DNA from: Pseudomonadota bacterium
Lineage (GTDB): Bacteria > Desulfobacterota > DSM-4660 > Desulfatiglandales > B25-G16
Reading direction: 5' to 3'
Assembly: GCA_030633645.1 (NCBI GenBank)
Contig: DAOVRY010000020.1
Coordinates: 1-8,366, forward strand
DNA: 8,366 nt
How positions within the stretch are numbered: position 1 is the stretch's first letter; every line of letters starts with the position of its first letter. Both the position numbers and the translations under genes were made by a program. Under the pieces are notes generated by a model. It was not told the origin of the DNA and ran no database searches. It saw only the letters and a list, made by a program, of their open reading frames with translations. This document shows positions 5,196 through 8,366 of this stretch, in pieces.

Positions 5196-7832
5196 ATGGA
5201 TAGTAGAGGAATCAGAGAGAAATTCTTGCAATATTTTAGAGATCATGGCCACGAGGTCGTAAAAAGCGCCTCACTAGTGCCCAAGGATGACCCTACCCTC
5301 CTCTTTACCAATGCCGGCATGGTGCCATTCAAGAATCTATTCCTCGGCCTTGAGAAGAGAGGATATACACGGGCAGCTAGCTCACAAAAATGCGTCAGGG
5401 CAGGAGGAAAACATAATGATCTCGATGAAGTGGGCTATACCAACAGGCACCATACCTTCTTTGAAATGCTGGGTAACTTTTCCTTTGGCGATTATTTCAA
5501 AGAAGGGGCTATCGAGATGGCATGGGAACTCCTGACCGTAGGATATGGCTTGCCAGAAGACAAACTTTGGGTCTCAATCTACACGGATGACGATGAAGCA
5601 TTCAAAATCTGGAACGAACACATAGGTGTACCTCATGAGAGGATCAGCAGATTTGGAGAGGAGGACAACTTCTGGTCCATGGGAGACACCGGCCCCTGCG
5701 GCCCATGCTCGGAGGTCTATATTGATCAAGGTCCTGAGGTAGGATGTGGCAAGTCTGCCTGTAAGGTAGGGTGTGACTGCGACAGGTATCTAGAGTTGTG
5801 GAACCTGGTCTTTACCCAGTTCAATAGAGAACCTGATGGCACGCTTATCCCTCTTCCTAAGCCGAATATAGATACCGGTATGGGTTTAGAGAGACTGGCT
5901 GCGGTCTCGCAGGGTGTGTATTCGAACTACGATACAGACCTCTTCTCCGATATTATCAAACTCATTGAGGAGTTGGCAGGATCCAGATATGGCCAGGATG
6001 CAAAATGCGATATTTCCTTCAGGGTGCTTGCAGATCACTGCCGGGCTGCTGCCTTCCTGATAGCCGACGGCATTATGCCATCAAATGAGGGGAGGGGCTA
6101 CGTTCTCAGGCGGGTCATTAGGCGGGCTCTCAGATACGGCCAAATCCTTGGACTCAAAGGCACCTTTCTGCATCGGTTGACAGATACGGTTGTTGAGGTA
6201 ATGGGCACCGACTACCCGGAGTTGCAGCAATCCAGAAGATTTGTTGATGAAGTGGTGATCAATGAGGAAAAACGGTTTGAGGACACCCTCTTCCACGGTC
6301 TTTCGGTTTTAAAGGACGAGATCGACGGATTACGCACTAAAGGGCAGTCGATTATCCCTGGAGGATTAGTCTTTAGGCTCTACGACACCTATGGTTTCCC
6401 CCCAGACCTGGTTGAGGATATAGCCCGAGACGAGGATCTTACGCTAGACCTTGCGGGGTTCGATCAAGCCATGGCAGAGCAAAGGGCTGCCTCTCAGAGA
6501 AGCTGGAAGGGAAGTGGGGAAGAAGAAATACCAGAGATCTACAGAAGACTTGATGCGAGCGGTGTGCAATGCCAATTCTTGGGCTATGAAACGTTAATGG
6601 CACAGGCAAAGGTGATCTCTCTCTTACAAGATGCTAAAGAGGTTGATTCGGCCCGTGCAGGGGATCAGGTAGAGATTGTCCTTGATCGAACCCCCTTTTA
6701 CGGTGAGGCCGGTGGTCAGATTGGGGATACCGGGTGGATAGCTAGTGATGCCTCCAGGGTTGAAATTGAAGATACGCTCCGGTACCCTGCGAATCTTATT
6801 ATTCATAGGGGGAAGCTTATTGAGGGTGTGCTCTCTCCGGGGGACACCGTTAAAGCGATGGTTGATGACAAAAGGAGGAATAGTATTGCCCACAATCACA
6901 CGGCAACGCACCTCCTTCAGGCTGCATTAAGGGAAACCCTTGGGGAGCATGTGAAACAAGCAGGATCTTTTGTGGGACCTGAAAGGATGAGATTTGATTT
7001 TACCCATTTTGCACAGATAACGCCTGAGAGATTAAAAGAGATTGAGATGCTGGTAAACCTCAATATACAAAAGAACCTTCCTGTTACAACCCGCATCATG
7101 CCACGAGATGAGGCCTTTCGACTTGATGCAATTGCCTTGTTCGAAGAACGGTATGGTGATCAGGTGAGGGTTTTGACCATCGGGGATGGGATGAGCCAGG
7201 AGCTCTGCGGAGGAACCCACGTTAAGTCAACAGGAGAGATAGGTGTCTTCTTTTTGGTGAGTGAAGGGGCAGTTGCATCTGGCATCAGGAGAATTGAAGG
7301 TCTCACCGGAGAGGGTGCTATTCGGGAAATACAAAAGGAGGTAGATAATCTTAAGGCGGTATCGGGCCTCCTCAAAACTACCCCTGATCAGCTTGTTACA
7401 CGGGTCGAGCATTTCATGGACATCCAAAAACAAAAAGAGCGCGAGATAGAATCCCTCAAGGCCAGACTGGCAACGAAACAGTCCGAGGATATAATCACTA
7501 CTGCTCGTGAGGTAAACGGTATTAGAGTTATCAGCCAGGAAGTACCAGCAGCTAACCCGAAAGACCTGAGGGACTTTGGCGACCACCTCAGGGATAAACT
7601 CGAGTCTGGAATAATCGTGCTCGGTGCCAGAGATAAGGATAAGGTCTTTCTGCAGTGTAGAGTCACACCTGATCTGTTAGACAGATTCAATGCTGGAAAC
7701 ATCATAAAAGAGTTGTCTGCATTAGTTGGCGGAAGAGGTGGCGGAAGAAAAGATATGGCAGAGGGCGGTGGAACAAAGGTGTCCGAGCTGACAAAGGCCC
7801 TCTCTAAGGTTTATGATATTATTCTCAAATGA
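5196..7832 (+). CDS. alaS: Alanine--tRNA ligase
   Basis: 878 residues, full length for bacterial AlaRS. It charges tRNA-Ala and clears mischarged Ser/Gly. The class II aminoacylation core spans about residues 1-450 (DPTLLFTNAGM near residue 28, RHHTFFEMLGNFSFGDYF, GYVLRRVIRRALRYG). The editing domain has the zinc-binding set HNHTATH (566-572; H568, H572) and CGGTH (671-675; C671, H675). A coiled-coil segment (about 740-765, rich in Lys/Glu) leads to the C-Ala/DHHA1 domain ending in GGRGGGRKDMAEGGG. A Cys-rich insert (CGKSACKVGCDCD, about 184-196) in the core resembles the variant found in many bacteria. The start is 7 nt behind recA with no clear Shine-Dalgarno sequence, suggesting coupling to recA translation. 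Confidence 0.97.
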   Translation: MDSRGIREKFLQYFRDHGHEVVKSASLVPKDDPTLLFTNAGMVPFKNLFLGLEKRGYTRAASSQKCVRAGGKHNDLDEVGYTNRHHTFFEMLGNFSFGDYFKEGAIEMAWELLTVGYGLPEDKLWVSIYTDDDEAFKIWNEHIGVPHERISRFGEEDNFWSMGDTGPCGPCSEVYIDQGPEVGCGKSACKVGCDCDRYLELWNLVFTQFNREPDGTLIPLPKPNIDTGMGLERLAAVSQGVYSNYDTDLFSDIIKLIEELAGSRYGQDAKCDISFRVLADHCRAAAFLIADGIMPSNEGRGYVLRRVIRRALRYGQILGLKGTFLHRLTDTVVEVMGTDYPELQQSRRFVDEVVINEEKRFEDTLFHGLSVLKDEIDGLRTKGQSIIPGGLVFRLYDTYGFPPDLVEDIARDEDLTLDLAGFDQAMAEQRAASQRSWKGSGEEEIPEIYRRLDASGVQCQFLGYETLMAQAKVISLLQDAKEVDSARAGDQVEIVLDRTPFYGEAGGQIGDTGWIASDASRVEIEDTLRYPANLIIHRGKLIEGVLSPGDTVKAMVDDKRRNSIAHNHTATHLLQAALRETLGEHVKQAGSFVGPERMRFDFTHFAQITPERLKEIEMLVNLNIQKNLPVTTRIMPRDEAFRLDAIALFEERYGDQVRVLTIGDGMSQELCGGTHVKSTGEIGVFFLVSEGAVASGIRRIEGLTGEGAIREIQKEVDNLKAVSGLLKTTPDQLVTRVEHFMDIQKQKEREIESLKARLATKQSEDIITTAREVNGIRVISQEVPAANPKDLRDFGDHLRDKLESGIIVLGARDKDKVFLQCRVTPDLLDRFNAGNIIKELSALVGGRGGGRKDMAEGGGTKVSELTKALSKVYDIILK

Positions 7833-7860
7833 CAAATTCCAAAGCTCAAATACCAAATAA
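7833..7860 (+). repeat. Four tandem heptads CAAAnnn directly after alaS
   Basis: CAAATTC, CAAAGCT, CAAATAC and CAAATAA follow each other without gap, beginning at the base after the alaS stop codon. The period of 7 is exact, with CAAA constant and the other three positions variable. No rho-independent terminator was recognised behind alaS in this stretch. Confidence 0.55.
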
Positions 7861-7929
7861 AATCTTCACCCTGTTAGAAAGCTTTGCATTTTAGTTTAGG
7901 CCCTAATACCTCTCTATTCCAGAAAAATT

Positions 7930-8268
7930 ATGATTCTTACCGCCTTCCCTTTGGCTGAAGGGACTCATCCCCGTATTAATGGCCCCTGAGAATCACATCA
8001 AGAATACCGCTGCTGCCCTCATGAGCGACAAGGTTGGGATTCCCCTTCCTCTTTTGAGAGCATGGCTCCCATCTCATTACACAGCCGAATGCACACTGGA
8101 ACAAGGGAAACAGATACCCTCCCCCACTGGGATCTCATTAAGACCCCCGGACACACCCATGACAGCATCTGTTTTTACAATCGGGAGGAAAAAACGCTTA
8201 TCTCCGGCGATACCATACTTAACCTCAAGGGCTGTGGTGAACTGAAAAAGGAACGATCATTTGCTTGA
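7930..8268 (+). pseudogene. Decayed metallo-beta-lactamase-fold hydrolase remnant
   Basis: Three pieces of one MBL-fold protein lie in order but in changing frames. First, 7930-7986 (FPLAEGTHPRIN, like the first strand of MBL proteins) ends at TGA 7987-7989. Second, the frame of 7979 carries NHIKNTAAALMSDKVGIPL, resembling the helix after the HxHxDH metal motif, then LEQGKQI up to about 8117. Third, another frame from about 8118 carries HWDLIKTPGHTHDSICFY...LISGDTILNLKG, the TPGHTxxS and SGD metal-site motifs of the family. The region between pieces one and two, which should hold the VDTG strand and the HxHxDH motif, is missing, so an internal deletion is inferred. The second frame change lies in a C-rich run (8117-8125). 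The remnant ends at TGA 8266-8268, about 100 residues short, running into the next gene. Substrate unknown. It is non-functional as written unless sequencing errors are involved. Confidence 0.65.
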
Positions 8269-8366
8269 GCACACCTTTATCCACATTCCTGGCATTGGCC
8301 CAAAGACCGAGGAGTACCTGTGGAGAAAGGGTATCCTTACCTGGAGAGATTTCTTAACTACTAACG
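8261..8366 (+). CDS. N-terminus of a predicted RNase H-like exonuclease (YprB-like), cut by the window
   Basis: TTG start at 8261 with AAGGA (8248-8252) 8 nt upstream. The frame opens just after TGA 8243-8245, and no ATG or GTG is available before the conserved region. The 35 visible residues, (M)LEHTFIHIPGIGPKTEEYLW..., match the N-terminal helix-hairpin-helix-like region (IPGIGPKTE) that I associate with bacterial ribonuclease H-like domain proteins, predicted 3'-5' exonucleases. The catalytic domain lies beyond the window, so the assignment rests on this short segment. The start overlaps the end of the MBL-fold remnant. Confidence 0.6.
   Translation, partial: MLEHTFIHIPGIGPKTEEYLWRKGILTWRDFLTTN

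Noticed and set aside
5287..5535. Open frames overlapping alaS in other frames (several on both strands up to 7705)
   Set aside because: All lie inside the full-length alaS reading frame, which is conserved throughout; none shows a recognisable protein.
7987..7989. Second selenocysteine candidate: in-frame TGA between the first and third MBL pieces
   Set aside because: That frame is open apart from this TGA, but the MBL-like sequence (NHIKNTAAALMSDKVGIP) lies in a different frame there, so the TGA is a by-product of a frame change or deletion, not a Sec codon.

Overview
The window looks like a chromosomal housekeeping segment from a mesophilic Desulfobacterota (former deltaproteobacterial) type bacterium of moderate GC. 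This is inferred from the gene order pgpA-cinA-thpR-recA-alaS, from the stand-alone cyclic-nucleotide-binding-domain protein upstream, and from what looks like a selenoprotein gene. No rRNA, tRNA, CRISPR array or insertion sequence was seen. The lineage is an inference from synteny and protein style, not from a search.

Layout. Positions 1-111 hold the 3' end of an unidentified gene, overlapped by 4 nt by a 52-residue single-pass membrane protein gene (108-266). The remnant at 282-473 lies in the same frame as that gene but behind stop codons. A 150-residue CRP-like sensor domain without a DNA-binding domain follows (518-970). The 750-base stretch between it and pgpA looks empty to ordinary gene callers. 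On the minus strand it holds the most interesting object here: a 107-codon gene (1517 down to 1194) for a small lipoprotein with a heavy-metal-associated (HMA/MerP-like) fold. Its reading frame is crossed by a single TGA exactly at the metal/thiol site. A 7-bp stem-loop with a 5-nt loop sits 21 nt behind the TGA, as expected of a bacterial SECIS. The reading is therefore a selenoprotein with a vicinal Cys-Sec pair.

From 1722 to 7832 a compact plus-strand cluster encodes phosphatidylglycerophosphatase A, CinA/NMN deamidase, RNA 2',3'-cyclic phosphodiesterase (ThpR), RecA and alanyl-tRNA synthetase. Spacings are +24, -29, +73 and +7 nt, which suggests one or two transcription units. The 73-nt leader of recA carries a 10-bp inverted repeat and a 15-nt direct repeat, which are candidates for recA-specific regulation.

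Behind alaS come four tandem CAAAnnn heptads, a decayed metallo-beta-lactamase-fold gene (about 7930-8268) broken by frame changes and probably an internal deletion, and the 5' end of a predicted RNase H-like exonuclease gene starting at a TTG codon (8261).

The housekeeping genes act in phospholipid synthesis, pyridine nucleotide salvage, RNA end processing, recombination/SOS and translation. They do not form one pathway. The selenoprotein, CNB protein and small membrane protein are accessory genes next to this conserved block.
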